A stretch of 64,000 bases of DNA from Actinoallomurus bryophytorum. Lineage in GTDB: Bacteria; Actinomycetota; Actinomycetes; Streptosporangiales; Streptosporangiaceae. Both the position numbers and the translations under genes were made by a program. The stretch is taken from positions 2,542,001 to 2,606,000 of the forward strand of contig NZ_VFOZ01000001.1 of the NCBI RefSeq assembly GCF_006716425.1. The letters are read 5' to 3'. This document shows positions 1 to 9,780 of the stretch, piece by piece. The notes under the pieces were generated by a model. That model searched no databases. It saw only the letters and a program-made list of their open reading frames with translations, and was not told the DNA's origin. Each line of letters opens with the position of its first letter. Within the stretch, counting starts at the first letter, position 1.

Positions 1-200
1 CGCCGGCGGCCGCCTGCGGCCCCCCCGCCGGCCTTCCGCGCGTGCTCCACGAACGGCGCCAGAGAATCCCGCACCTTCTTAGCGTTGGTGCTGCTCAGAT
101 CGATCTCATAGGGGACGCCGTCGAGAGAGAACTGAACCGTCTCCTCTGCCTCCCCCCCATCGATGTCGTCGATGAGGCGCTTAATGATCTGCTCTGCCAT
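1..200 (-). CDS. lsr2: Lsr2 family nucleoid-associated protein (partial, N-terminal part)
   Basis: This is the N-terminal 66 residues of a histone-like Lsr2 protein, cut by the window edge. The visible sequence starts MAEQIIKRLIDDIDGG, then has the family pattern ETVQFSLDGVPYEIDLSS followed by NAKKVRDSL and a run into an Ala/Gly/Arg-rich hinge. In the family this part is the dimerisation domain; the AT-hook-like DNA-binding domain would lie beyond position 1. Lsr2 bridges AT-rich DNA and silences foreign or specialised genes. The ATG is preceded by AAAGG about nine bases upstream. In mycobacteria and Streptomyces lsr2 sits close to lysS; here about 14 kb of other genes separate them. Confidence 0.93.
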   Translation of the reverse strand, partial: MAEQIIKRLIDDIDGGEAEETVQFSLDGVPYEIDLSSTNAKKVRDSLAPFVEHARKAGGGAAGGRR

Positions 201-244
201 GGAGACTGACCTTTCACCGGAGCAAACTGCATTCGGTTGCCAAA

Positions 245-272
245 GATATACCTCCATGGCTCCCGATGACAA
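245..272 (-). promoter_or_regulatory. Candidate promoter of lsr2
   Basis: On the minus strand TTGTCA (positions 272-267) and TATATC (250-245) are separated by 16 bases, matching a housekeeping -35/-10 pair. They lie 45 to 72 bases upstream of the lsr2 ATG. Assigned by eye, without start-site data. Confidence 0.45.
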
Positions 273-343
273 TTCAAACACTGGAAGTTTAGCACGTGCG
301 TTACGGTGCGTAATCACCGGCAATCGATCGGGCGGTGCAGAGC

Positions 344-487
344 TTACTGACCTGCCCTGTGCTTCTCCTGAGCGTCTTGACGCCGACGCTTACCGCCCAT
401 CTCTCTCCGCACCACCCAGAACACGCCCGCGAAGAACACGGCCGCCACCGTGAGAGGGGGGACGAGCGCCGCAAGGTCGTTCCACAT
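344..487 (-). CDS. Small single-span membrane protein (47 aa)
   Basis: A 47-residue reading frame starting MWNDLAALVPP and ending in TAA. Residues about 5-26 form one hydrophobic helix ending FFAGVFWVV, followed by a strongly basic tail (RRE..GGKRRRQ) and a charged C-terminus. The composition, one membrane span with positive residues after it, is that of a real small protein rather than a random GC-rich frame. GGAAGG lies about nine bases before the ATG. It is transcribed in the same direction as lsr2, 143 bases upstream of it, so it may share a transcript if the lsr2 promoter is not the only one. Function unknown. Confidence 0.6.
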   Translation of the reverse strand: MWNDLAALVPPLTVAAVFFAGVFWVVRREMGGKRRRQDAQEKHRAGQ

Positions 488-961
488 CGGCTCATGCCTT
501 CCGTTCTCGCGTTATCGGACCTCGTCACCCAAGTCGGCTGGGCGGTCACGGCCCCCTGCACTTGAATTGTCTCGCATGGGCTCACGGCGTTCGCGTCGGC
601 CCGGCTTTCCGGGCCGGTCGCCTCCCGACATCCGGTCCATACGGCCGTTGCGGCCCCCATCCGGCGGGCGCCGGCGACGGCATCGATACGCTGCGGCGAG
701 TTCGCACGACGATCTCTATGACGGACCCGGACGTGACGGTCCGACGGCCGCGAGGCTGTCCGAAAAGTCGGGGTGGGTCACCTCACCACCAACACCCACG
801 TATCGCTCGAATAACCCTCACGTACCGCCACTTAACAGTCAGCGACGACGACGGAATGCGCGACCGGGCGGGGGCTTCGAGGATGCCCGGGATCATGAGC
901 AGCGAACATGCACCATGGATTCCATCGTTCGTCGCGATCCGGCGATCTTAAGACTCCGAGC
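488..961. other. Gene-free stretch between the 47-aa gene and the helicase
   Basis: About 470 bases between two divergent genes. Open frames here have arginine/proline-rich random composition and no recognisable domain. The region presumably carries divergent promoters, but I could not pick a convincing -35/-10 pair. Confidence 0.5.
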
Positions 962-3900
962 ATGACAGGATCCAATGCGGCAGGCTGGGTGATCCGAGAG
1001 ACGACGGGCGACGACGTGACGTTCTACGCGGACCTTCATATCCATTCGAAGTACTCCCGCGCCTGCAGCAAGGACTGTGACCTAGAACACCTGGCGTGGT
1101 GGGCAGGGCGCAAAGGCGTCTCAGTCGTGGGCACCGGTGATTTCACACACCCCGCTTGGATGGACGAGCTACGCGAGAACCTCGTGCCCGCAGAACCCGG
1201 GCTGTTCCGCCTGCGCCCCGAGCTCGAACGCCGCGTGAGCCGAACACTACCGCCCGCCTGCCGTCAACCGGTTCGTTTTCTCCTCTCCGTAGAGATCTCG
1301 ACCATCTACAAAAAGGGTGAACGCACGCGGAAGGTGCACCACCTCCTTTATGCGCCGTCGTTCGAGGCCGCGGAACGCATCACGGCGGCCCTTGCGAAGA
1401 TCGGCAATCTGGCTTCCGACGGACGGCCGATACTCGGTCTCGACTCGCGCCATCTGCTCGAGATCACCTTGCAGAGCGACCCGGGTTCGTACCTGATTCC
1501 CGCACACGTGTGGACGCCATGGTTCTCGGTTCTCGGTTCGAAGTCGGGTTTCGACGCCGTCGCCGACTGCTACGACGATCTGGCCGGCCACATTTTCGCG
1601 GTCGAGACCGGTCTGTCCTCGGACCCCCTGATGAACTGGCGGGTCCCCTCCCTGGACGGCTACCGGCTCGTCAGCAACTCCGACGCACACTCACCACCCG
1701 CACTTGCACGTGAAGCGTCCATGTTCTCGACGGAGATGGACTACTACGCGCTGCGCGCCGCTCTGGAAACCGGACAGGGGTACGGCGGCAGCGTCGAGTT
1801 CTTTCCCGAGGAAGGGAAATACCATCTCGACGGACATCGCAAATGCGGCGTACGTCTCGATCCTGCGGAGACAAAAGCGCATGGCGGGCGTTGTCCGTCC
1901 TGCGGACGCCCGCTGACGGTCGGTGTGCTCAGCCGGGTGGACGAACTCGCCGCGCATCCCGAGGGGCGGCGGCCGGAGGGGGCGGCGAACTTTCGCAACC
2001 TGATCCCGCTGCCGGAGATCGTCAGCGAGATCCGCGGGGTCGGGCCCCGGTCCAAGTCGGTGCTCGGTCATATCGCCGAACTCGTCTCCTCGCTGGGGCC
2101 GGAGCTGTCGATCCTCGACGACGTACCGCTGGACGACGTACGCGACGCGGGCGGCGAACTCTTGGCGGAGGCCCTGGGCCGCCTGCGGCGCGGCACGGTG
2201 ATCCGGGACGCGGGATACGACGGGGAGTACGGAGAGATCCGGCTGTTCGAGCCCGGTGAGCTACGGCGGGAGGGCAAACGCGCCGTCGGCCTGACGGGCG
2301 CGCCGGACGACGCCGGTCTGTTCGATCTGCCCGGAGCCACCACTCGTACGGGGGCGAGGGCTGCCGGGGCCTCAGAGGGCGCCTACGGGGCCGTAGAGGG
2401 GCACGCGGCGGTGACGGCGCCTGTAACCGAGCGCGATTCGGGCGGATCCGAGGCGGCGGGATATGCCGAACCGCCGATCGAGGGGCAGCAGGACATTCTC
2501 GAGGCGGCGGAGGCGGTGGAGGCCTTGGCCGCCGCCGGGGCGGACGTGGCCGGAAATGTCGGCGGCACGCCTGGGACCGGAGCGAATGGCGCCGGGGCGG
2601 AAGCCTCTGGAACTGCAAGTGCCGGGACGGAAAGTGCCGGAACACGGGGCTCTCGCCGCGGAAATGCCGGAAATGGAAGCCACAGCGCCGGAAGCGACCA
2701 CGCTGGAACGGGAAGTGCCCAGGACGGGCGGTCGGCGGGCGACGGTGTCGTCTCCGTGCCTGGAAATGCCGGGCCGGATGGTGTCCGCTCCGCGGACGCC
2801 GGAGCCGGGGGCCTCGAAACCGGGGACCTCGGAACCGAGAATCGCGGAACCGAGAATCGCGGAACCGGGGGCCCGGGCGGGGCGGGGGCGGGTTCCGTGC
2901 TCGGCGGCCTGGACCCGGACCAGCGGGCCGCGGCCGCGCATCCGGGCGGTCCGCTACTGATCATCGCCGGTCCGGGTACCGGGAAGACCCGCACTCTGAC
3001 CCATCGGATCGCCCACCTCGTCGCCGAGCGTGACGTCGAGCCCGAACACTGCCTGGCGATCACCTTCACCCGGCGCGCGGCCGAGGAGATGCGCGAGCGT
3101 CTGCAGGCGCTGCTGCCCGGGAAGGCGGACCGGCTCACCGTCGCGACGTTCCACAGCCTCGGCGCGCTGATCCTGCGCGAACAGTACGAGCTCGCCGGGC
3201 TCCCCGCCGACTTCCGCATCGCGGATGAGACGGAACGCCTGGAGATCGCGCGGGAGATGACCGGCTCCGACAAGGAGGCAAAGAAACTCCTCGCCGACTT
3301 CGACCGCCCGAACAGACCCCGGCGAGGCCCCGGCCTCCCATCGACCACACCCAAGGCAGGGGAAAACGGCGGGGCCTACCCCGCTGGCCGTTCCGGCGAA
3401 AACGACAGCGATGGCTCGAACGGCCCGGCGGGCTCGCACGGGTCGGCAGGCCCAGCAGGGTTCTCCGACCCGTCCGAGCTGAGCGACCCCACAGGGTCGA
3501 CCGTCTCGGCGACGCCGGCCGGCTCGGCGAATGCCGGTGACGCGGCGGTCGGTCAGTACGACCTCGAGGCGCGGGGCTCATTCGAGAAGCGGCTGCGGGA
3601 ACGCGGGCTGGCCGACTTCACCGACCTGCTGCGGCTGCCGGTCCAGTTGCTCGCCCAGGACGCCGCCCTGACCGCCCACTACCGCGAGCGCTGGCCGTGG
3701 ATCAGCGTCGACGAGTACCAGGACGTCGACGAGACCCAGTACGCGCTCCTGAGGCTGCTGGCCGACACCGACGGCAACCTCACCGCGATCGGCGACCCCG
3801 ACCAGGCGATCTACGCGTTCCGTGGCGCCGACGTCGGGTTCTTCCTGCGTTTCGAGGACGACTTCAGCGCGGCGACGACCGTGCTCCTCACCCGCAACTA

Positions 3901-4777
3901 CCGGTCGGCGCCGGCGATCGTGCGTGGAGCCGCCGGGGCGATCAAGGCGACCAGTCTCGTGCCGGACCGTGTCCTCGACCCGCAGCGGTCCGGCGAACGG
4001 CTCATCCGCGTGCACGAGAGTGTCGACGCGCAGGCCGAGGCGGAGTTCGTCACCTCGACCATCGACCGGCTCCTGGGCGGTTCGTCGTTCCATTCGCTGG
4101 ACTCCGGGCGGGCCGACGGTCACCACGACGAGCATCTCGACTTCTCCGACATCGCCGTGCTCTACCGCTCCTCCGCCCAGGCCGAGCCCGTCATGGACGC
4201 CCTGACCCGCGCCGGCATGCCGTACCAGAAGCGCTCTCACGACCGGCTCATGAAACGTCCCGGCGTCCGTGAGGTCGCGGCCGAGCTCCGGCACCACGGC
4301 GGGCCCCTCACCGTACGGCTCAAGGCAGCCGTCGGCTCGCTCACCGAGATCCACGACGAGACCGTTCTCCGTACGGCGGCCGAGCTCCTGACCCCGCTGG
4401 CCGTCCAGTGCGATGAGGACCTGGAAGCCTTCCTCGGCGAACTCGCGCTGGGCGCGGAGGTCGATGCCTTCGACCCACGGGCCGACCGCATCGCCCTGCT
4501 GACGATGCATGCCTCGAAGGGCCTGGAGTTCCCCGTGGTGTTCATCGTCGGCTGCGAGGACGGCCTCCTGCCGCTGCGTCTCCCGGACACCGACGAGGCC
4601 GAGGAACGTCGCCTCTTCTTCGTCGGCATGACACGGGCCCAGTCGTCGCTCTACCTATCCGGGTCGAAGCGCCGCGAGCCGTCACCGTTCCTGCGCACCA
4701 TTCCCGGCAAGTACGTCACCCGCTCCGAACCCACCACCCGCCGCCGTCCCCGCGACCACCAGCTCCGCCTCCTCTGA
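962..4777 (+). CDS. PHP-domain (EndoQ-like) / UvrD-family helicase fusion protein
   Basis: A 1271-residue two-module protein. Residues about 20-450 are a PHP phosphoesterase module of the Endonuclease Q/TIGR00375 type: DLHIHSKYSRA near residue 24, GTGDFTHP, SNSDAHSP, and a zinc-binding-like segment with Cys295, Cys311 and Cys314. EndoQ relatives nick DNA 5' of deaminated bases. Residues about 650-1271 are a superfamily 1A helicase: GPGTGKT (about 670), TFHSLG, DEYQD (about 917), GDPDQAIYAFRG, NYRS, TMHASKGLEFP and VGMTRA. A Gly/Ala/Ser/Thr/Glu-rich linker (about 460-650) and a similar low-complexity insert (about 784-866) interrupt it. Start is uncertain: ATG 962 is used, but ATG 908 and GTG 1016 (just before the conserved FYADLHIHS) are possible, and none has a strong Shine-Dalgarno. 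DNA repair of deaminated bases coupled to unwinding is inferred. Confidence 0.88.
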   Translation: MTGSNAAGWVIRETTGDDVTFYADLHIHSKYSRACSKDCDLEHLAWWAGRKGVSVVGTGDFTHPAWMDELRENLVPAEPGLFRLRPELERRVSRTLPPACRQPVRFLLSVEISTIYKKGERTRKVHHLLYAPSFEAAERITAALAKIGNLASDGRPILGLDSRHLLEITLQSDPGSYLIPAHVWTPWFSVLGSKSGFDAVADCYDDLAGHIFAVETGLSSDPLMNWRVPSLDGYRLVSNSDAHSPPALAREASMFSTEMDYYALRAALETGQGYGGSVEFFPEEGKYHLDGHRKCGVRLDPAETKAHGGRCPSCGRPLTVGVLSRVDELAAHPEGRRPEGAANFRNLIPLPEIVSEIRGVGPRSKSVLGHIAELVSSLGPELSILDDVPLDDVRDAGGELLAEALGRLRRGTVIRDAGYDGEYGEIRLFEPGELRREGKRAVGLTGAPDDAGLFDLPGATTRTGARAAGASEGAYGAVEGHAAVTAPVTERDSGGSEAAGYAEPPIEGQQDILEAAEAVEALAAAGADVAGNVGGTPGTGANGAGAEASGTASAGTESAGTRGSRRGNAGNGSHSAGSDHAGTGSAQDGRSAGDGVVSVPGNAGPDGVRSADAGAGGLETGDLGTENRGTENRGTGGPGGAGAGSVLGGLDPDQRAAAAHPGGPLLIIAGPGTGKTRTLTHRIAHLVAERDVEPEHCLAITFTRRAAEEMRERLQALLPGKADRLTVATFHSLGALILREQYELAGLPADFRIADETERLEIAREMTGSDKEAKKLLADFDRPNRPRRGPGLPSTTPKAGENGGAYPAGRSGENDSDGSNGPAGSHGSAGPAGFSDPSELSDPTGSTVSATPAGSANAGDAAVGQYDLEARGSFEKRLRERGLADFTDLLRLPVQLLAQDAALTAHYRERWPWISVDEYQDVDETQYALLRLLADTDGNLTAIGDPDQAIYAFRGADVGFFLRFEDDFSAATTVLLTRNYRSAPAIVRGAAGAIKATSLVPDRVLDPQRSGERLIRVHESVDAQAEAEFVTSTIDRLLGGSSFHSLDSGRADGHHDEHLDFSDIAVLYRSSAQAEPVMDALTRAGMPYQKRSHDRLMKRPGVREVAAELRHHGGPLTVRLKAAVGSLTEIHDETVLRTAAELLTPLAVQCDEDLEAFLGELALGAEVDAFDPRADRIALLTMHASKGLEFPVVFIVGCEDGLLPLRLPDTDEAEERRLFFVGMTRAQSSLYLSGSKRREPSPFLRTIPGKYVTRSEPTTRRRPRDHQLRLL

Positions 4778-4934
4778 CCCGGCCGATGTGGCTCCGGCCC
4801 ACCGGATCGTTCCGCATGAACTCCGGGGTCGTGATCGTCACGTGCGGGGAGGCCGGTGACCCGGAACGGTAAGGGCATGGCCTTCGGCCCGCATGACCAG
4901 ATCGGATGAGCCGTGGCCGCCCTATGAACAGGCC

Positions 4935-5435
4935 CTATACGTCGGACAGCGGGATGTCCTCCGGCTCGGCGACCGGCTCCGGGCGGGAGCGTACGTCGAT
5001 CACCAGGGTCCCCGCGGCGCGGTCGTGCAGGGCCTGGTGGAGGTCTCCCTCGAAGATCAGGCCGATCTCGGCGAGCCAGAAGATGCCGGCCAGCACGTTC
5101 AGTACGGGTATCGGCCGTGCGGCCGGCGGCACGGCGTAGATCGCCGAGCGTACGAGTGCCTGTGGGACACGCAGCGGTCCGCCGTCCGCGGAGACCACGC
5201 GGAGACCGGTCAGGCGCTTGCCGACCGTACGCCCCCAGATCGCCAGCTGCACCGCTTCGTACACCAGGTACACCGCGGCGAAGGCGACGGGCGCGACCAC
5301 GGTCTGGGCGGTCTCACGGGAGAAGATCGCGGTGGCGGCCGTCGCCAGTGGGACCCCGACGATGAGCGTGTCCACCAGGCGGGCCACGAGACGCTGCGAT
5401 GGCTCCGCGAGTGCGGTCACGGCCTCGTCCGTCAT
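4935..5435 (-). CDS. RDD family membrane protein
   Basis: A 166-residue membrane protein of the RDD family. It has the R..ARLVD signature near residue 18, hydrophobic segments around residues 23-40 and 48-66, and the diagnostic WGRTVGKRLTGLRVV motif. The C-terminal HQALHDRAAGTLVID matches the family ending. RDD proteins are small integral membrane proteins whose roles mostly remain unclear; some act in ion exchange. Its ATG overlaps the stop of the preceding RDD gene (ATGA), so the two paralogues are translationally coupled and may form a heteromer. It is the last gene of the argA operon and converges on the helicase gene. Confidence 0.85.
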   Translation of the reverse strand: MTDEAVTALAEPSQRLVARLVDTLIVGVPLATAATAIFSRETAQTVVAPVAFAAVYLVYEAVQLAIWGRTVGKRLTGLRVVSADGGPLRVPQALVRSAIYAVPPAARPIPVLNVLAGIFWLAEIGLIFEGDLHQALHDRAAGTLVIDVRSRPEPVAEPEDIPLSDV

Positions 5436-5938
5436 TGGTCCTCATACTCCCGGTCGTCGACCACGACCGTACTCGCCAGCCGGTCGTGGAGGGCCTGGTG
5501 CAGCGGTTCGTCCCAGATCGCCCACAGATAGGCCATGACCGTGCCGACACCGCAACCGAAAAGGTAGAGCACGTTGTTCACGGCCGCACGCCCGACGGCC
5601 TGAACGGGGGTCATCGGTGCGCCGCTCTCGGAGAGGACCCGCAGGCCCACGATGCGCTTGCCCAGCGTCTGCCCCCACGTCGCGAGCTGCACCGCCTCGT
5701 ACGCGAACGGCAGGATCGCCACCACCAGGATCCAGCCGAACACCGCCGGGCCCGACCAGACCGAGGTGTCCTTGCCGTGGCTGCCCGGCTCGGGGAGACC
5801 GACCGCGGCGATCATGAAGGGCAGGATGAGGGCGAAGCCCACGATGCCGAGCAGGCCGGCGTCGATGACGCGGGCGCCGGCCCGGCGGGAGATCGAGGCG
5901 AGGGGCAGCTCCGCGACCGGCTCGTCGTAGTGGCTCAT
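5432..5938 (-). CDS. RDD family membrane protein (paralogue)
   Basis: A 168-residue RDD protein beginning MSHYDEPVAELPLAS. It shows the family signatures RRAGARVIDAGLLG, then TWGQTLGKRIVGLRVL, and ends HQALHDRLASTVVV. Three to four hydrophobic segments are visible. ATG 5938 is chosen because it follows GGAGG and lies in ATGA overlap with a short upstream frame. The downstream RDD gene again overlaps by ATGA. The pair is probably a tandem duplication. Substrate unknown. Confidence 0.85.
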   Translation of the reverse strand: MSHYDEPVAELPLASISRRAGARVIDAGLLGIVGFALILPFMIAAVGLPEPGSHGKDTSVWSGPAVFGWILVVAILPFAYEAVQLATWGQTLGKRIVGLRVLSESGAPMTPVQAVGRAAVNNVLYLFGCGVGTVMAYLWAIWDEPLHQALHDRLASTVVVDDREYEDQ

Positions 5939-6075
5939 CGTCCGCCTCCCGCGCGCAGTGACGCCCGGCCCGGGTCGGGTGACTCCACACCACCACCGCG
6001 AAGGACGGGGACCGCCGCCCGCATTCCGGACAGGGCGGGGACGCGAAAGGCGACCGGCTCGTCGTCGTGACTCAT
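5935..6075 (-). CDS. Small coupled ORF (46 aa), possible truncated RDD duplicate
   Basis: A 46-residue frame whose ATG overlaps the argA stop (ATGA) and whose TGA overlaps the start of the next RDD gene (ATGA). Its first nine residues, MSHDDEPVA, nearly repeat the RDD start MSHYDEPVA, and the first 26 coding bases differ at only two positions. The remainder (FRVPALSGMRAAV...) has no RDD signature or membrane span. Either it is the stub of a duplicated RDD gene kept as a translational bridge, or a small peptide gene; I cannot separate these. Confidence 0.5.
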   Translation of the reverse strand: MSHDDEPVAFRVPALSGMRAAVPVLRGGGVESPDPGRASLRAGGGR

Positions 6076-6587
6076 CGGTCACCTTCCAGATGGAGCAGCA
6101 TCCGGGTGTTCCCCAGGGTGTTCGGCTTCACCCGGTCCAGGTCCAGGAACTCCGCCACACCGTCGTCATAGGAGCGCAGCAGCTCCTCGTACACCTCGGG
6201 GGCCACCGGGCTGCCCTGCAGACGACGGAAGCCGTGCCGGGAGAAGAAGGTCACCTCGAAGGTGAGGCAGAAGACGCGTCGTACGCCGAGCTCGCGCGCC
6301 GTGTCCAGGAGACGCGTGACGATGTGGTGCCCGACGCCGTGGCCACGGCACTCGGTGTCGACGGCGACCGTACGGACCTCGGCCAGGTCCTCCCACATCA
6401 CGTGCAGCGCGCCACACCCCACCACGACACCGGTCTCGCGATCCTCCGCGACCCAGAACTCCTGGACGTCCTCGAACAGGGTCACGGTCGGCTTCGCCAG
6501 CAGCCGGCCCGGGCCGGCGTACAGGTCGACCAACCGGCGGATCGCTCTGACGTCCGTTGCGCGGGCGCGCCGGATCTCTGTCTCCAC
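6072..6587 (-). CDS. argA: Amino-acid N-acetyltransferase (N-acetylglutamate synthase, GNAT type)
   Basis: A 171-residue stand-alone GNAT protein that resembles the actinobacterial ArgA (the mycobacterial Rv2747 type). Recognisable segments are RRARATDVRAIRRLVD, EFWVAED, VGCGALHVMWEDLAEVRTVAVD, the acetyl-CoA loop CRGHGVGHHIV, and the characteristic C-terminus VAEFLDLDRVKPNTLGN. It would acetylate glutamate (or glutamine) with acetyl-CoA as the first step of arginine biosynthesis. It is the first gene of a minus-strand operon with two RDD genes, coupled through ATGA overlaps. No other arg genes are nearby, as is usual for this type. Start ATG 6587. Confidence 0.88.
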   Translation of the reverse strand: METEIRRARATDVRAIRRLVDLYAGPGRLLAKPTVTLFEDVQEFWVAEDRETGVVVGCGALHVMWEDLAEVRTVAVDTECRGHGVGHHIVTRLLDTARELGVRRVFCLTFEVTFFSRHGFRRLQGSPVAPEVYEELLRSYDDGVAEFLDLDRVKPNTLGNTRMLLHLEGDR

Positions 6588-6651
6588 AAACAGGTGACCC
6601 TAGCCGCCGCCCGCTTGGTAGGGGGTCGCGGGCGGCCGTGGTCCCGCGTCG

Positions 6652-6882
6652 TCAGATCAACTGGCGTCGTGCCGCCCACACGACGGCCTCGATGGGGGTG
6701 TTCACGTTGAGTCGGTCACATATCGATCGCAGTCGCCTCCGTAGCGTCCGCGCGCTGAGTTCGAGTTTCCGCGCTGCCACATCTGCGGTGACACCGGTGG
6801 CGATCTGCGCGAGCAACCGGAGTTCGTCCTCGCTCAGTCGCGGATCGTCGGTGCCACGGCGTGTCAGTGTGGCCTGTTCCAC
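6652..6882 (-). CDS. Short LuxR-type helix-turn-helix protein
   Basis: A 76-residue protein consisting almost only of a LuxR/GerE-type HTH: LSEDELRLLAQIATGVTAD, then VAARKLELSARTLRRRL and LNVNTPIEAVVWAARR. There is no receiver or other sensory domain. It starts at GTG with GGAGG five bases upstream. The first helix deviates from the usual ER.VL..LA.G, and the recognition helix has SARTLRRRL instead of the common S..TVK.H. It lies 64 bases upstream of argA in the same direction, so it may be cotranscribed with or regulate argA, which is inference. A complete DNA-binding single-domain regulator is most likely. Confidence 0.75.
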   Translation of the reverse strand: MEQATLTRRGTDDPRLSEDELRLLAQIATGVTADVAARKLELSARTLRRRLRSICDRLNVNTPIEAVVWAARRQLI

Positions 6883-7348
6883 TCCGTCCTCCCTCGTCCC
6901 TGGTGATGACTACGGGGATGCGGCGGGGAGCCGCATGGGCACGGGTAGGCCTTGCGCGCTTGACCGGAGGTGGCCGCCTGTGCTGATTCGGCTGCGCGGC
7001 GCGGGAACTCCAGTAACGATTCGTACGTTGAGGATGCGAGGAGGGACGTCACCCCGAGTGCGCGAGGAAACGTCCCGGTTCTACGACCGGGGCCGGAATC
7101 AGCGAACTCGGGAGGGGTCATCGGTGCGCCTCACGCCCCCATCCCTTCGAATAACGATCCCGGCAGAGATCGTGAATCGTTTCAAGCTACGCTTCGATCC
7201 GGAACGCTAGGCGGCCGGATCCGGACCGTCAAGCGTTCAAATGTTACGACGAGTAGCCGCGTCAGAACTCGCCGCTACATAACACATCGGAAACAGTTCT
7301 TCGCCGCCATTAACCTGCGAAAACCGCGTCACCGGAGAGGGAGACAGC
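6883..7348. promoter_or_regulatory. Divergent promoter region between the LuxR-type and LacI-type regulators
   Basis: A 466-base gap between divergent regulator genes; no believable coding sequence. It contains the perfect palindrome CCGGATCCGG at 7215-7224 and is noticeably AT-richer from about 7225 to 7325. GGAGAGGGAG just before the LacI GTG is its ribosome-binding site. Confidence 0.45.
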
Positions 7349-8347
7349 GTGCCGCCCATCAGCATCCGCGATGTGGCGAACCGTGCAGGTGTCTCCGTTG
7401 GGACAGTTTCGAATGTCCTAAACCGGCCAAACCTGGTGGCCGAAGCTACCCGTGAGCGCGTACGCGCGGTCATCGGCGAGCTAGGTTTCGTGCGCAACGA
7501 GAGCGCCCGGCAGCTCCGTCAGGGCCGCAGCCGCACGCTCGGAGTCGTCCTCGAGAACCTCGCCAACCCGTACTTCACCGACCTCGCCCGCGGTGCCGAG
7601 GCGGCGATGAACACCGATGGGTTCGACGCGCTGTGGTGCACCAGCGACGGCTCGGCGGCCAAAGAACGCCGTTGCCTCGATTTTCTGGAGGAACAACGCG
7701 TCACCGGCGTGGTCATCACGCCGGTCGACCTCAATTCCGAACGTATCGCGGAAATGCAGGATCGCGGCCTGTCCGTGGTGGTGCTCGACCGGCGCGAATA
7801 CGCCGGGGCCTGCTCCACCCGTGTGGACCACGTCACCGGTGGTGAGATCGCACTCCAGCATCTCCTCGACCGGCACCACCCCCGGATCGCGATCGTCACC
7901 GGACCGCTGCTGCAAGAACCCATCAAGGACCGCTACACGGGTGCCATGGCCGCCGGACGCCGTGCGGGACTGTCCGAGCAGGAGATGCCGACGCTCATCC
8001 GCTCCGACTCGACGCCCACCGAGGGCAAGGAGGCGGCGCGGCGGCTGCTCGAGCTCGACCCGCTGCCGACGGGCGTCTTCTGCACCAACGACCTGCTCGC
8101 CATCGGCCTGGTCAACGAGCTGTTGCGGGCCGGCGTCAAGGTGCCCGGCGAGATCCGCGTGGTCGGCTACGACGACATCGAGCTCGCCGGCACGTCGGTG
8201 GTGCCCCTCACGACCGTGCGTCAGCCGCGGCACGAGCTCGGCTGGACCGCCGCCGAGCTGGCGGTCGCCGAGGCCGGTGCGGGCGCCCAGCACGAGCATC
8301 GACGGCTCGTCCTCACCCCGTCCCTGGTCGTCCGCGAGTCGGCCTGA
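7349..8347 (+). CDS. LacI family transcriptional regulator
   Basis: A 332-residue LacI/GalR regulator. Residues 4-25 are the N-terminal HTH (SIRDVANRAGVSVGTVSNVL), followed by the hinge helix ending ESARQLRQGRS and a periplasmic-binding-type effector domain: LGVVLENLANPYF, VTGVVITPVD, VVVLDR, TGVFCTNDLLAIGL, VVGYDDIELA and the C-terminal LTPSLVVRES. The effector is probably a sugar, but the sequence does not tell which. GTG start with GGGAG upstream. It converges on the msiK-type ATPase gene and shares a terminator with it; no sugar permease genes adjoin, so its targets may be elsewhere as well as itself. Confidence 0.93.
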   Translation: MPPISIRDVANRAGVSVGTVSNVLNRPNLVAEATRERVRAVIGELGFVRNESARQLRQGRSRTLGVVLENLANPYFTDLARGAEAAMNTDGFDALWCTSDGSAAKERRCLDFLEEQRVTGVVITPVDLNSERIAEMQDRGLSVVVLDRREYAGACSTRVDHVTGGEIALQHLLDRHHPRIAIVTGPLLQEPIKDRYTGAMAAGRRAGLSEQEMPTLIRSDSTPTEGKEAARRLLELDPLPTGVFCTNDLLAIGLVNELLRAGVKVPGEIRVVGYDDIELAGTSVVPLTTVRQPRHELGWTAAELAVAEAGAGAQHEHRRLVLTPSLVVRESA

Positions 8348-8465
8348 ACAACTCGAATCGCGTCGCGTACCCCCCTGCCAGGAGGTACCGGCGACGAGGA
8401 CTCAGTTGACCCGGTGCGGGCGGGTGGCGAAGGTGTGACGGAGCCGATGGGGGGCGGACATGGCT

Positions 8466-8492
8466 GAGGGGCGGCCCGATGGGCCGCCCCTC
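8466..8492. terminator. Bidirectional terminator hairpin between lacI-type and msiK-type genes
   Basis: A perfect 12-bp stem, GAGGGGCGGCCC (8466-8477) against GGGCCGCCCCTC (8481-8492), with loop GAT. It lies between the 3' ends of two convergent genes. Confidence 0.75.
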
Positions 8493-8504
8493 GTTGAAAA
8501 ACGA

Positions 8505-9731
<1,227 letters not shown>

Positions 9732-9780
9732 GGGGGTTCCTCCGATGGGTGTTGCCACAAAGTGTCCACAACCATAGCCA

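Noticed and set aside
2383-3354. 323-residue minus-strand frame rich in Pro/Ser/Ala
   Set aside because: Antisense to the low-complexity linker of the EndoQ-helicase fusion; repeated PGS-type residues derive from that linker.
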